Assembly (NCBI RefSeq): GCF_001748285.1
Contig: NZ_BDGT01000038.1
Span: 1 to 52,565 of the forward strand
Reading direction: 5' to 3'
Origin: Thermogemmatispora onikobensis
Lineage (GTDB): Bacteria; Chloroflexota; Ktedonobacteria; Ktedonobacterales; Ktedonobacteraceae
DNA: 52,565 bases
Shown here in pieces: positions 36,432 through 45,062 of this stretch. Every line of letters begins with the position of its first letter. The stretch's first letter is position 1. Below the pieces are notes generated by a model. The model was not told the DNA's origin. It did no database searches and was given only the letters and a program-made list of their open reading frames with translations. Both the position numbers and the translations under genes were made by a program.

Positions 36432-37358
36432 ATGCGCACCAAGATAACCATTGTTGGCGCCGGTTTTGTTGGAAGCACGCTCGCGCAACGTCTGGCAGAG
36501 CGCGACTATGCCGACGTGGTGATGTATGATATTGTGCCCAATATGCCGCAGGGCAAAGCCCTGGACATGCTCCAGGCTGGCCCCATTCTCGGCTATGATA
36601 GCCTTGTAGTGGGCACCAATGACTATGCCGACACTGCCAACTCCGACCTGGTGGTAATCACCTCTGGCTTCCCGCGCAAGCCTGGCATGTCGCGCGATGA
36701 TCTACTGCGCAAGAATCAGGAGATTGTCACCCAGGTAGTGCAGGAAATCATCAAGTACTCGCCCAACTGCATGCTCATCGTGGTTACCAACCCGCTAGAT
36801 GCCATGGCTCAGCTGGCCTATCATGTCAGCGGCTTCCCGCGCAATCGCGTAGTAGGAATGGCTGGCGTTCTCGACACCGCGCGTTTCCGCACCTTCATTG
36901 CCCAAGAGCTAAACGTCTCCGTACGCGATGTTCAGGCCTATGTCCTCGGTGGCCACGGCGACACCATGGTCCCGCTGGCTCGCATGTGTACGGTCGCGGG
37001 TATACCCATCTCGCAACTGTTGCCCGCCGAGCGGATCGAACAAATTATTCAGCGCACACGTGACGGCGGAGCTGAGATTGTCAACCTGCTGGGGACCGGT
37101 AGCGCCTATTTTGCGCCGTCGGCGGCAGTGCTGCAGATGATCGACTCGATTGTCCTGGACAAGAAGATGATCATGCCCTGCTCGGCCTATCTGCAGGGCG
37201 AATATGGCATTCACAACCTCTTTGTCGGCGTGCCCGTGAAGCTTGGAGCCAACGGTGTGGAACAGATCATCGAGCTGGAGCTGACAGAGGGCGAGCGAGC
37301 TCTCCTGCAGAAGTCTGCAGCGGCTGTGCAGGAACTCATTCAGGTCATGGGCATTTAG
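36432..37358 (+). CDS. mdh: Malate dehydrogenase (lactate dehydrogenase-like type)
   Basis: Interconverts malate and oxaloacetate with NAD in the TCA cycle. The 308 residues show the NAD loop VGAGFVGST (about 8-16) with the acidic ligand in MYDIV. The mobile loop [14 protein letters not shown] has Arg at the discriminating position, which favours malate over lactate. VTNPLDAM, the catalytic ASP/HIS region GVLDTARFR and [10 protein letters not shown] are present. Start ATG 36432 follows GAGGAAAG. A longer frame upstream is non-coding in appearance. It is convergent with rsmI. Confidence 0.94.
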   Translation: MRTKITIVGAGFVGSTLAQRLAERDYADVVMYDIVPNMPQGKALDMLQAGPILGYDSLVVGTNDYADTANSDLVVITSGFPRKPGMSRDDLLRKNQEIVTQVVQEIIKYSPNCMLIVVTNPLDAMAQLAYHVSGFPRNRVVGMAGVLDTARFRTFIAQELNVSVRDVQAYVLGGHGDTMVPLARMCTVAGIPISQLLPAERIEQIIQRTRDGGAEIVNLLGTGSAYFAPSAAVLQMIDSIVLDKKMIMPCSAYLQGEYGIHNLFVGVPVKLGANGVEQIIELELTEGERALLQKSAAAVQELIQVMGI

Positions 37359-37400
37359 CCACCCTCACGCAAGAGCAGTATCGGCCTCACAGGAGTGAGC

Positions 37401-37453
37401 GGCAGGGCCGGCCGTCTGGGTTGCCAGCGGGGCAACGAGCAGGCGGCCCTGCC
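37401..37453. terminator. Nested hairpin between mdh and rsmI
   Basis: Outer perfect 10-bp stem GGCAGGGCCG (37401-37410) / CGGCCCTGCC (37444-37453) encloses a second perfect stem GTTGCC (37420-37425) / GGCAAC (37431-37436). It is symmetric between convergent genes, so a bidirectional terminator is likely. There is no T-run. Confidence 0.5.
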
Positions 37454-37468
37454 TTGCTAACAGGCTGG

Positions 37469-38236
37469 CTACACCTCTTCAGCCTCATCCTCGTCTGGCT
37501 CGTCCACCTCCTCTGAAAAAGGCTCTGCCAGAGTGGTGTCCTCCTGATTGACTGCTGCTTGCTGGCGCGAGGCACCAGCAACCACCAGAACATACTCCCC
37601 GCGGGGCTTCTCCTGAGCGATCATCTCGATCAAAGAAGAGAGCGTTCCGCGATAGACCTTTTCGAACATTTTGGTCAACTCATTGGCCAGAGCTGCTGGT
37701 CGGTCGCCAAAGACCTCCAGGGCGTCGCGGAGAAGGTCAGTAAGCCGATAAGGGCTTTCATAATAGATGAGCGTATAAGGTGAGAGACGGTCGGCCTCCA
37801 GAAAGCGCCGCCGCCGGCCCGCCTTGCGGGGTGGGAAGCCCCGGAAGGTAAAGCTGTGTACCGGAAGGCCAGAGAGCACAAGGGCCATGACAAAAGCGGC
37901 AGGTCCAGGAATCATCGTCACAGGGATCGCTGCCTGGATGGCGCGCTGGACCAGCGTGTAGCCCGGGTCAGAGATGCCGGGCGTGCCCGCGTTGGTCACC
38001 AGAGCCACTGACTTCCCCTGCAGGAGAAGGGCCTCGATCTGCCGTCCTGCTCGCTCCTCGTTGTGCTCGTAAAAAGCGAGCAGTGGCTTGTGAATATCGT
38101 AATGCCTCAAGAGGATGGCCGTCTTGCGAGTATCTTCAGCGGCAATTACATCGACGCTGCGCAGAACCTCTAAGGCCCGCAGTGTAATATCGCCGAGATT
38201 GCCGATTGGAGTCGCAACGAGATAGAGAGTGCTCAT
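37469..38236 (-). CDS. rsmI: 16S rRNA (cytidine-1402-2'-O)-methyltransferase RsmI
   Basis: 255 residues of the tetrapyrrole-methylase fold. Family signatures are [18 protein letters not shown] at the start, AAEDTRKT (about 35-42), [11 protein letters not shown] (about 83-93), IPGPAAFV and YYESPYR. It 2'-O-methylates C1402 of 16S rRNA. The start is set at 38236, where the family N-terminus begins; a longer upstream frame of 67 codons has no family match. The C-terminal 30 residues are acidic and probably disordered. It is convergent with mdh. Confidence 0.93.
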   Translation of the reverse strand: MSTLYLVATPIGNLGDITLRALEVLRSVDVIAAEDTRKTAILLRHYDIHKPLLAFYEHNEERAGRQIEALLLQGKSVALVTNAGTPGISDPGYTLVQRAIQAAIPVTMIPGPAAFVMALVLSGLPVHSFTFRGFPPRKAGRRRRFLEADRLSPYTLIYYESPYRLTDLLRDALEVFGDRPAALANELTKMFEKVYRGTLSSLIEMIAQEKPRGEYVLVVAGASRQQAAVNQEDTTLAEPFSEEVDEPDEDEAEEV

Positions 38237-38420
38237 TGAACGTGTCCACCTGTTCTGAAACTGACAGAGAGTTCGAGACGGCGACCGGGCCAGTCGCTGC
38301 TCTGCCCAGGCCGGGTCAAGAGCCGCCAGAGCGTCTGGCGGCAAAACTCCATTAGTAATATTGGGATGGTCAGACAGGAGCTGACTAGCCTGAAGCGTTG
38401 TACTAGATGGAAGTTTTGTA

Positions 38421-38487
38421 GCCATGCCAAAGGGCATGGCTGCAGGAATAGGGCCAGTTGCTTACTTGCCGTGGGGGATGCGGCAAG
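38421..38487. other. Two adjacent hairpins in non-coding DNA
   Basis: GCCATGCC/GGCATGGC (38421-38440, 4-base loop) and CTTGCCG/CGGCAAG (38465-38487) are both perfect. Neither has a U-run, so they are not standard terminators. They may be part of the rsmI leader or of a small RNA. Confidence 0.35.
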
Positions 38488-39008
38488 AGGATGATGGTCA
38501 CTGCCAGTGCTGGCATAGTGGGTGAGAACAGCGGCGGGTGGGTGGGAGGGAGAGATCCAATCGCGCGCTGATGGCCATAGAAAAAGAGCATGAGCATTGC
38601 TCATAAGTCTAACTTAGAACCGATCCTTAACTGCTCAAAAGTATGCTGAAATGCTGGCCGGCCAGAGAGATTATAATCGAGAGAGAGACTGTTTCGCTAG
38701 CACTGTAATCGTTGAAATTATTCCAGGCTGAAATGTGGGAAGGCTACCCCCTCTGAAGATCAAGGCGCTGGTACTCGCAAAGCATTTAGCTATTGTTGTA
38801 TAATGATAGAAGAGCTAAGCTTTGCCAGCAGCGTAGTTGCATCTCAAATATGTGAATTTTGTATTCAAATCAAAAGGGAACGGGCCGTATTTTTGCTGCT
38901 CCTGAATCAGGCAAAAAATTAATCCCCTAGGGACAATCAGGCTAGAGAGAAGTACCCATACAGAGAGAACCTATCTGGCTACTCCTTAAACTAATAATGC
39001 ACGATATA

Positions 39009-39037
39009 TTGACCTCGTGCCCTAAGTATGATAGAGT
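39009..39037 (+). promoter_or_regulatory. Candidate promoter of XRE-TPR gene 1
   Basis: TTGACC (39009-39014), 17 bases, TAGAGT (39032-39037), in AT-rich DNA about 260 bases before the gene. Confidence 0.4.
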
Positions 39038-39305
39038 AGACTTGATGTTTTGCTTAGACTGCTCATCCCTGGATGTTGATACATCCCTTGCTTACTGATT
39101 CGCTGCAGCTTGTACAAGCCTGCTGAAAAACCGCTGCTCAGCCAGCCAGGGATGGCAGTGCGGCAGCATCGGACGGGCCTGGTGCATGGAGCGACCTTCG
39201 GTCAGGCAAGGCTGGGGTTTCCTGCGTGGTCTCGGCCAGGAAAGCAAGCAAGAAAGCAAGCATACTTTCGAGAGAGCAAGCGGAATCTCGGAAAGGAAAG
39301 TCCTT

Positions 39306-40688
39306 ATGCCGTCGACAGAAACTGCGAACGTGGGTAAAGCGGTTGCTGCCCGAGTGGGCACCAATATCCGTGAGGTGCGCACGCGGTTGGGCCTCACCCA
39401 GGCGCAACTGGCGTCGCCCGAGTTCTCAATTTCATATATCTCTGCCATTGAGAGGGGCAAGATTCGTCCCTCGCTCAAGGCGCTCTCCATTCTTGCCCGG
39501 CGGCTCGATGTCCCGCTCACCTTCTTGTTAGAAGGCTCGCCCGCGGGGGCGGCTGAGGCGCGTGCTGTTGGTTACTCGCCGGCGGACTCTGGTCCTGACC
39601 AGCGAGTTGAGGTTGATCTATTGCATGCTGGCATTCTCATCCAGCAGCAAGCCTACGAGCAGGCGGCCCAGTTGCTGGCGCCGCTCCAGCCTGAGCGCCT
39701 CACCACCGATCAGGCTTTCCGTCTCTATCTCTTGCGGGGTCTGATCCATCTGGGGGCTGGGGAGTATCAGGAGGCTGTGGTGGATCTGCGTGCTGCGGTC
39801 AACCAGGGCGAGGGCATGAATGAGATCGAATACAGCGAGCGTGCGCGCAACTATCTTGGCAAAGCGTACTTTCTCCTCTATAACTACACGCTGGCCTTAG
39901 AGAACCATCAGCGCTGCCTGGAGGTCATCGAGGCTGGCCAGATTAAGGACCCAATCTTTGCCCTGGAAGTCTTTAGCAATCTGGCCAACGACTACTTCCG
40001 TCTCGGTGACCTGGAGAAGGCGGTGATCTTCTATCATCGTGCTTTAGAAACGCTGGACGAGGTCTATCGCGACAGTCGGGCCTTTGCCCGTCGTTATATG
40101 GAGATCAGCCAGCAGTATCGTAGCGCTGGCAAACTGGCGATGGCGCGCGACTATGCGATGCGCAGTCTGGCCATCTACGAGATGCGCGACGAGCAGCGTC
40201 TGATTGGTCTGACCCATCAGCAGCTTGGCAAAGCACTGGAGAAGCAGAACGATCTGGCGGGAGCTGAGCAGGAGTATCGCCGTGCTATCGAGATCGAGCG
40301 TGAATTAAGCGATGAGGTGGCTGCCTCGCTCTGTCATACCAGCCTGGCAGAGCTGCTACTGAAGGAAGGGAAGCTGGCCGAGGCCGAGCGTGAGGCTCAA
40401 GAGGCGTTCAACCTGGCCCGCGCCAGTCAGGACCCGCGCACGCAGGGGCAGGCCCTGATTGCTCTGGCTCAGATTCGTCACCAGGAGAGCGATTTCTCTG
40501 GCGCTGATGAGCTGTTCCATCAGGCGCTGGACCTGCTCGATCGGGCCAATGCTCATGAGCTGGCGGCCAGTGCCTACTTCCGCTACGCCAATCTTCTGGA
40601 GCAGCGAGGTGAGGTGCAGCGCAGTCTCAATGCCATTAAGAAAGCCTATGAACACCAGCGCCAGGGCAAATTGGGTGATCTAGAGTAG
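39306..40688 (+). CDS. XRE-family HTH regulator with TPR repeats, copy 1
   Basis: 460 residues. The N-terminal helix-turn-helix (about 14-75: ARVGTNIREVRTRLGLTQAQLA, then SISYISAIERGKIRPS) is of the Cro/C1 type. About eight tetratricopeptide repeats (about 95-455) follow, like those of RRNPP-type regulators that bind peptides or partner proteins. Start 39306 has GGAAAG upstream and matches the family N-terminus. A paralogue with the same HTH wording (SISYISAIERG) lies 2.5 kb away on the opposite strand, and a sigma-like and an anti-sigma-like gene sit between them. It may read an intracellular signal and control those genes (inference). Confidence 0.88.
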   Translation: MPSTETANVGKAVAARVGTNIREVRTRLGLTQAQLASPEFSISYISAIERGKIRPSLKALSILARRLDVPLTFLLEGSPAGAAEARAVGYSPADSGPDQRVEVDLLHAGILIQQQAYEQAAQLLAPLQPERLTTDQAFRLYLLRGLIHLGAGEYQEAVVDLRAAVNQGEGMNEIEYSERARNYLGKAYFLLYNYTLALENHQRCLEVIEAGQIKDPIFALEVFSNLANDYFRLGDLEKAVIFYHRALETLDEVYRDSRAFARRYMEISQQYRSAGKLAMARDYAMRSLAIYEMRDEQRLIGLTHQQLGKALEKQNDLAGAEQEYRRAIEIERELSDEVAASLCHTSLAELLLKEGKLAEAEREAQEAFNLARASQDPRTQGQALIALAQIRHQESDFSGADELFHQALDLLDRANAHELAASAYFRYANLLEQRGEVQRSLNAIKKAYEHQRQGKLGDLE

Positions 40689-41095
40689 CCTGCCCGGCCC
40701 GCTACCGCCCGCGTCAGGCGAGCAGTGGGACCGGGAGCTACTCTACGGCTGCCTGCTGTTTCCCTCTTCGGAGATCCTTATTGCCTTGAAAGCGGGCCGG
40801 TCGCTGCTTGTTCGGACTCTTCCCTGGCCTGCTCGCCCCGGGCGCTTCCACCGCGGCGCTGCTATTGCGCGCCACGGTGGTCCTCTCTCCCCTCTTTTTA
40901 TCCCTGCTCTGTTCTCTTTCCGATATGAGAGAAGATAAGGGGCATCATGTTCCACAGAGTTGCAGTATGCTGCTCTGTGCTCAGTCTCCTTGCCGGATGG
41001 CGCAAAAGCAGATATACTGCTGTGAGATCCTGCACACGCTGCCTTTGGGAGAGAGGTGCGCCTGATCCTACAGTCTTTAAAGGGGAATCTTGAGC
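40689..41095. other. Intergenic region before the sigma-like gene
   Basis: About 400 bases without a convincing gene; contains the promoter at 40990-41018. Confidence 0.45.
40990..41018 (+). promoter_or_regulatory. Promoter of the sigma-like / zinc-motif gene pair
   Basis: TTGCCG (40990-40995), 17 bases, TATACT (41013-41018); predicted start near 41025. Confidence 0.6.
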
Positions 41096-42034
41096 ATGCC
41101 ATTCACGGCCCGTGATCTAAGATATGAGCCCGAAAAAAGCCTGCCTGCGCTGCAAGCTTTCCTCCGGCAGCGGGCTCAGCGCTACCTGGGGCCGCTGCAG
41201 TATGATGCTGAAGAAGTCGATCTGGTCGTCAACCATGTGGTCGATCGTCTGGTAGCTTTGGGCCTGCTGGGAGGGGGAAATCGGCAGCCGGAGACCGTGC
41301 TGGACCGCCTGAGCGAAGCTCAGTTCTATGCCTTCCTCAATAACTGTGTGTATCATAAGGCAATCGATCGCCTTCGCCTGCGTCAGCATCAGCGGCAGGT
41401 GACCCTTTTTTCTGCCCTGGAAGAAAGCGAGGAGCGCCAGGGCGAGGCCAACCCTTTGAGCGAGATCACAACATCGCTGTGGGGCAGTCCTCCCTTCGCT
41501 CATCCTGAAGAAGCAGCCCTGGCTGCGGTAACCCGGCAGGAGCTGCGCATTCTGTTGAAGCACTGTATTAAAGCGCTCGCCAGTGCACCACGCCAACTGC
41601 GGGCAGTGTTGCAGGAATTGGAAACGTTAGGGGCTGTGGATCTGGCTCGCGAGGTGGTGGAGGAACTCCAGGCGATGGCTATCACTCTCCTTCCTGCTGA
41701 AACCCCGCTGGCTCACCTGAGCCAGCATCGCGACCACGCTTATAAGAAGCTTCGCTCCTGCCTGCAGTCGCAGAGTTCCAATTTGGCGGTTATTGTTGCT
41801 CTGCGTCTAACAGAGTATGAGGCTTTGCTCTCGTCTCGTAGCAACGAGGCTGCCGGCGAGGTAGCGGTCCCGGTGCAGGATCTGGCGCGCAAGGGGCTGA
41901 CGCTAGCTGAGATCAAGCAAGGGCTGAGACAACTGGCTTTCGAGGGCTTGCTGGACTGGCATGATGGGGATGAGGTCGTGCATCTCGATGCTGCTCGCCT
42001 TCGCCGGTTGGCCCGTTACTATCGGGCTGAATAG
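41096..42034 (+). CDS. Divergent sigma-70-like protein with extra C-terminal domain
   Basis: 312 residues (a TTG six bases upstream is an alternative start; AAAGGGG lies at 41079-41085). Residues about 30-105 look like sigma region 2, ending FYAFLNNCVYHKAIDRLRLRQHQRQ, the pattern where ECF factors have FxxWLxxIxxNxAxDxLR. Residues about 145-225 resemble region 4: LKHCIKALASAPRQLRAVLQELE, then a long insertion, then HLSQHRDHAYKKLRSCL, like the recognition helix and its following basic helix. A winged-helix-like tail (about 255-312, ending LDWHDGDEVVHLDAARLRRLARYYRAE) is unusual. The similarity is by pattern only and remote. The gene is followed by a zinc-motif protein gene after 49 bases. Confidence 0.55.
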   Translation: MPFTARDLRYEPEKSLPALQAFLRQRAQRYLGPLQYDAEEVDLVVNHVVDRLVALGLLGGGNRQPETVLDRLSEAQFYAFLNNCVYHKAIDRLRLRQHQRQVTLFSALEESEERQGEANPLSEITTSLWGSPPFAHPEEAALAAVTRQELRILLKHCIKALASAPRQLRAVLQELETLGAVDLAREVVEELQAMAITLLPAETPLAHLSQHRDHAYKKLRSCLQSQSSNLAVIVALRLTEYEALLSSRSNEAAGEVAVPVQDLARKGLTLAEIKQGLRQLAFEGLLDWHDGDEVVHLDAARLRRLARYYRAE

Positions 42035-42083
42035 ATACAAATCGTGATGACCCCCCGATCCAGAGGAAGGAAGGAGGTTGTGA

Positions 42084-43136
42084 ATGAGCAACCGCAGCAA
42101 CTATGAGTATGAGATGAACCAGCCGCATCCGGATTCTTCTGGGGGACTGGCCCGTTGGTTGCAGGAGTTGATGCTACCCCCCAATGCACCGGCTCCTTCC
42201 CCCTCGTCTACAGGCGACCAGCTCGCTTTGCTCCAGAGCAATGACGACCATCTACGCTTCTATCAACAAATTCCCGATTTTTGCGAAGCACTGCTGCAAC
42301 ATGATGATCAGGTCTACCTGCGCTATGCTGGATTCATCTATCATCTGATTGGTTGCTCGCTCTGCCGAAACGCCTATGTGGAAACCTACAGCGCGCTGGG
42401 AAAAGCCCTGGCGGATCAGCCGCACTCCCCTGAGCAGGAGGCCATTATGCGCCCCCCGACCACGGTTTCACCAGTGCCAGCCCGCTCGCTCGTGCATCTC
42501 TGCCAGGCCCTGATTCGCCAGGCGGAGCTGTTGTTGCGTCGGGCGGAACGCGAGCCGGAGCGCGAAGATCCCCTTATCGCTGCCCGACAGCTGTTGCAAC
42601 GGGCTATTCGCTTGAGCGCGGGCCTGACTCAGCAGCGCGAGCAGGCTTTACGCGATCTGGTGCGGGTGGCAAGTCTGGTGACGGAGCGCGAAGGGCCACC
42701 CCGTGAGCCGCCGCTTTATGCCTACGAGCTACGCCAGCCCAGTGCTGCGGCGCGCTCGGTTCGCAGGAGCGCGGTCCCTTTGACGAGTGCAGGGCTGGCT
42801 GACCAGCGCGGGAGGTCAGCTATTCTCTTGCAGGCTGGTCCCTATGAAGGCAGAATAGAGCAGGAAGGTGACCTTCTTGTTCTCTTCCTTCAAGGATTGC
42901 CCCCGCAACTGCGCGGTCAATTCCTGGAAGCAGCTCTGCCTCTAGGCGCTCTGATTGAGGCAGTGGACTGGTTGGGAGGCAATCCGCAGGCCATTCGCTC
43001 TCCGGAGGAGGTGAATTCTCAGGGCCGGCTACGCTTCCCATTAGGGCGCACCTCCCTTCAGCTCAGCAAGCCAGAAGAGCGCAACATGCTGGAGGTGGCT
43101 TTCATGCGCCTTGAGTTACGTCCCTGCACGGTCTGA
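42084..43136 (+). CDS. Soluble protein with anti-sigma-like HxxxCxxC zinc motif
   Basis: 350 residues. Residues 70-110 read ...LLQHDDQVYLRYAGFIYHLIGCSLCRNAYVETY with HLIGCSLC, the HxxxCxxC core of zinc-binding (ZAS/zf-HC2) anti-sigma factors, and a nearby upstream Cys/His. No transmembrane helix is seen, so it would be cytoplasmic. The middle (about 130-200) is helical and Arg/Glu-rich. The C-terminal 100 residues look like a beta domain (SAILLQAGPYEGRIEQEGDLLVLFL) of unknown type. AAGGAGG precedes the ATG. Next to a sigma-like gene, an anti-sigma or co-regulator role is the best guess. I do not recognise the full-length family. Confidence 0.55.
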   Translation: MSNRSNYEYEMNQPHPDSSGGLARWLQELMLPPNAPAPSPSSTGDQLALLQSNDDHLRFYQQIPDFCEALLQHDDQVYLRYAGFIYHLIGCSLCRNAYVETYSALGKALADQPHSPEQEAIMRPPTTVSPVPARSLVHLCQALIRQAELLLRRAEREPEREDPLIAARQLLQRAIRLSAGLTQQREQALRDLVRVASLVTEREGPPREPPLYAYELRQPSAAARSVRRSAVPLTSAGLADQRGRSAILLQAGPYEGRIEQEGDLLVLFLQGLPPQLRGQFLEAALPLGALIEAVDWLGGNPQAIRSPEEVNSQGRLRFPLGRTSLQLSKPEERNMLEVAFMRLELRPCTV

Positions 43137-43194
43137 TGAGGAGCCGCCGCTGACCCTGAGCGCAGGTACAAGAGGGGAGCAAGTCGATCTTCAT

Positions 43195-44571
43195 TCAGGG
43201 GCGAGTGCGGCGCTGGGCGATCTCGTAAGCGCGGCGGAAGTAGAGAAAAGCTTCGCGTGCCTCTCCTCGTCCCTCAAGCAGGCGAGCATAAGTGCTGTAG
43301 TATTCGGCGAGCTGGTCGCGGTCGAGGTGGAGGCGCTCTAAAAGGGCAAGCGCCTCACGACAGAGCTGATCGCCGTGCTCATACTGGCTCTCCTCGTAAG
43401 CGAGCTGACCGAGAAGGAAAAGGGCCTCGGCCTGAATGAGGTTGTCCCCAAAGGTGCGCGCCAGAGCCAGGGCTTGCTCACTGTAGCGCCTGGCCTCGGT
43501 GAGCTGGTGCTCGTGGTGGAAATGCCAGTGCGCCAGGTGAAAGGCGACGCTGGCAGCCTGCAGCGGTTCTCTTGCCCGCTGCTGCAGGTGTTCTAAGGTG
43601 GCGAGGGCTTGCCGACGGCTGGCCTCGTCTGCGCTTTGCAGCCGGGCGTGGTAGAGCAGATGAGTGATCTCTCCTTGTAGGCGGCTGAGACGACGCTGAG
43701 CCTGCATAGCCAGGGCTTTGTGGGCGCTGAGCAGGGCCAGTGGATAGCTGCCCTGTCGCGCATAGCCAGCGCTTAGCTCATAGTAAGCCTGCTCTGGCGG
43801 TGAAGCGGGCGCTGCTGCCGCCCTCTCGCTCAGTGCTGCCGCCTGTCTCAGTGCGGCGATCGCACGTTCGGCCTCACCGCGTCTCAGATAGTGCTGCCCA
43901 AGGCCGAGATAAGATCGAATTAAAAGAAAGTAGTCTTTCGGAGTAATTCTGTCAGCAATGCTGATACTTTCATTATAGAAAAATTCTGCTAAATAATAAT
44001 TTTGCATAGAGAAATGTACAAGACCAGAAAGATATAAAATACGAGCTTTTAGGGAAGAAGGCTCATAGTCTGCAAGAAGCTGACGGCACTCTTCGAGGGA
44101 GCGCTCAGCCTCGGAGAGGTGCCCGCTGGAGAAGGTGGCAAGGGCGAGAAGATAATAGACCCGCGCCTTATCCTGGCGCGGGAGTATGGCGCTGATCAAG
44201 TCCTGCAAGGCGGCGGTGGCCCGGGCTAGCTCGCCCTCATGAATCCAGATCTCGCTCTCCAGTAGTCGCAAGTGCAGCTCGCTCTCGCTTGCGAGGGCGT
44301 GTCGCCCGTCGCGAGCGACGGCGGCTGGCTGGCCGAGTGGTCCTCCTCCAGTCTCGGCCAGGAGCTGGGCAGGAGAGACGTTCAGCCGGCTGGCCAGAAT
44401 CTCCAAGGCCCGAATAGAGGGTTGAATCTGTCCGCGCTCAATCGCTGAGATATAGCTTATGGAGAAGTCTTGACCGGCCAGCTGGCTCTGAGTCAGTTTC
44501 CTGGCTTGTCTGATCGCTCGCACTCTTGCCCCTACTGAAGACCCGAGGTGGTTGGGCGTCTTTGGTGACAT
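43195..44571 (-). CDS. XRE-family HTH regulator with TPR repeats, copy 2
   Basis: 458 residues. HTH at about 12-68 (ARVRAIRQARKLTQSQLA, SISYISAIERGQIQPSIRALEIL), then TPR repeats to the C-terminus (last helix pair LAEYYSTYARLLEGRGEAREAFLYF). It is a clear paralogue of the regulator encoded at 39306-40688, of the same length and order, read toward the sigma-like pair. It has its own near-perfect promoter (44675-44647). AGGAGGG lies a few bases before the ATG. The convergent, bracketing arrangement suggests that the four genes form one locus. Confidence 0.88.
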   Translation of the reverse strand: MSPKTPNHLGSSVGARVRAIRQARKLTQSQLAGQDFSISYISAIERGQIQPSIRALEILASRLNVSPAQLLAETGGGPLGQPAAVARDGRHALASESELHLRLLESEIWIHEGELARATAALQDLISAILPRQDKARVYYLLALATFSSGHLSEAERSLEECRQLLADYEPSSLKARILYLSGLVHFSMQNYYLAEFFYNESISIADRITPKDYFLLIRSYLGLGQHYLRRGEAERAIAALRQAAALSERAAAAPASPPEQAYYELSAGYARQGSYPLALLSAHKALAMQAQRRLSRLQGEITHLLYHARLQSADEASRRQALATLEHLQQRAREPLQAASVAFHLAHWHFHHEHQLTEARRYSEQALALARTFGDNLIQAEALFLLGQLAYEESQYEHGDQLCREALALLERLHLDRDQLAEYYSTYARLLEGRGEAREAFLYFRRAYEIAQRRTRP

Positions 44572-44646
44572 AGAACCCTCCTACGTACAGCACACTCGTG
44601 AACATGAATGGGGAGTCAATAAATAAATAACTTCCTCATAAAAGAG

Positions 44647-44675
44647 ATTGTAAATTCTTTTTATTGTTGTGTCAA
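44647..44675 (-). promoter_or_regulatory. Near-consensus promoter of XRE-TPR gene 2
   Basis: On the minus strand a perfect TTGACA (44675-44670), a 17-base A/T-rich spacer and TACAAT (44652-44647). The leader is about 70 nt. Confidence 0.75.
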
Positions 44676-44997
44676 TAGCAAGAAAAAATCGGCACGCAAA
44701 AAAGTCCCTTTCTTGTGTTACAACTAAAGCTGTCCAAAGCTGATGGTTCTCTGAATGAACAGCGTATTGCAGCAGTCATCGCAATGCTATGCACAGTTTA
44801 ATTGAAATTCAAGCAGGGGCTACTCTCCGTTTTAGAAGCCCTGTCTGCCAGCCAATCTGCTCGAACTGTATATATCAGTCTTTCTCTATGAGAAAATGGC
44901 GTAGAAGCCCGCCGCGGCTGGTACTATCTTCCTGTGCTCCTCGGCCTGAGTCTGGTCGTTGTCTCCTGGTGAAAGCTGGGGGGAGAGACATCTCCTA

Positions 44998-45026
44998 CTG
45001 ACGGCCTGTCTTTTTCCCTGTATAAT
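44998..45026 (+). promoter_or_regulatory. Promoter of aroC
   Basis: CTGACG (44998-45003), 17 bases, perfect TATAAT (45021-45026). Confidence 0.65.
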
Positions 45027-45062
45027 CAAGGCAACCTGGACTTCTGGGAGGGTGAGTCTCTC

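Larger units (their letters stand above)
38237..39305. other. AT-rich gene-free kilobase
   Basis: No gene seen in over 1 kb. The left part (to about 38600) contains two back-to-back perfect hairpins (annotated separately). From about 38600 to 39060 base composition turns clearly AT-rich. It includes a weak composite stem TTTTTG/CAAAAA enclosing CCTG/CAGG at 38890-38917 and a promoter candidate at 39009-39037. The right end is the leader of the XRE-TPR gene. Confidence 0.5.
44572..45062. other. Divergent intergenic region, AT-rich on the left
   Basis: 491 bases. It holds the promoter for XRE-TPR gene 2 (minus strand, 44647-44675) and that for aroC (plus strand, 44998-45026). The stretch 44610-44720 is AT-rich with A-tracts, which is typical of bent upstream DNA. 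Confidence 0.55.
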
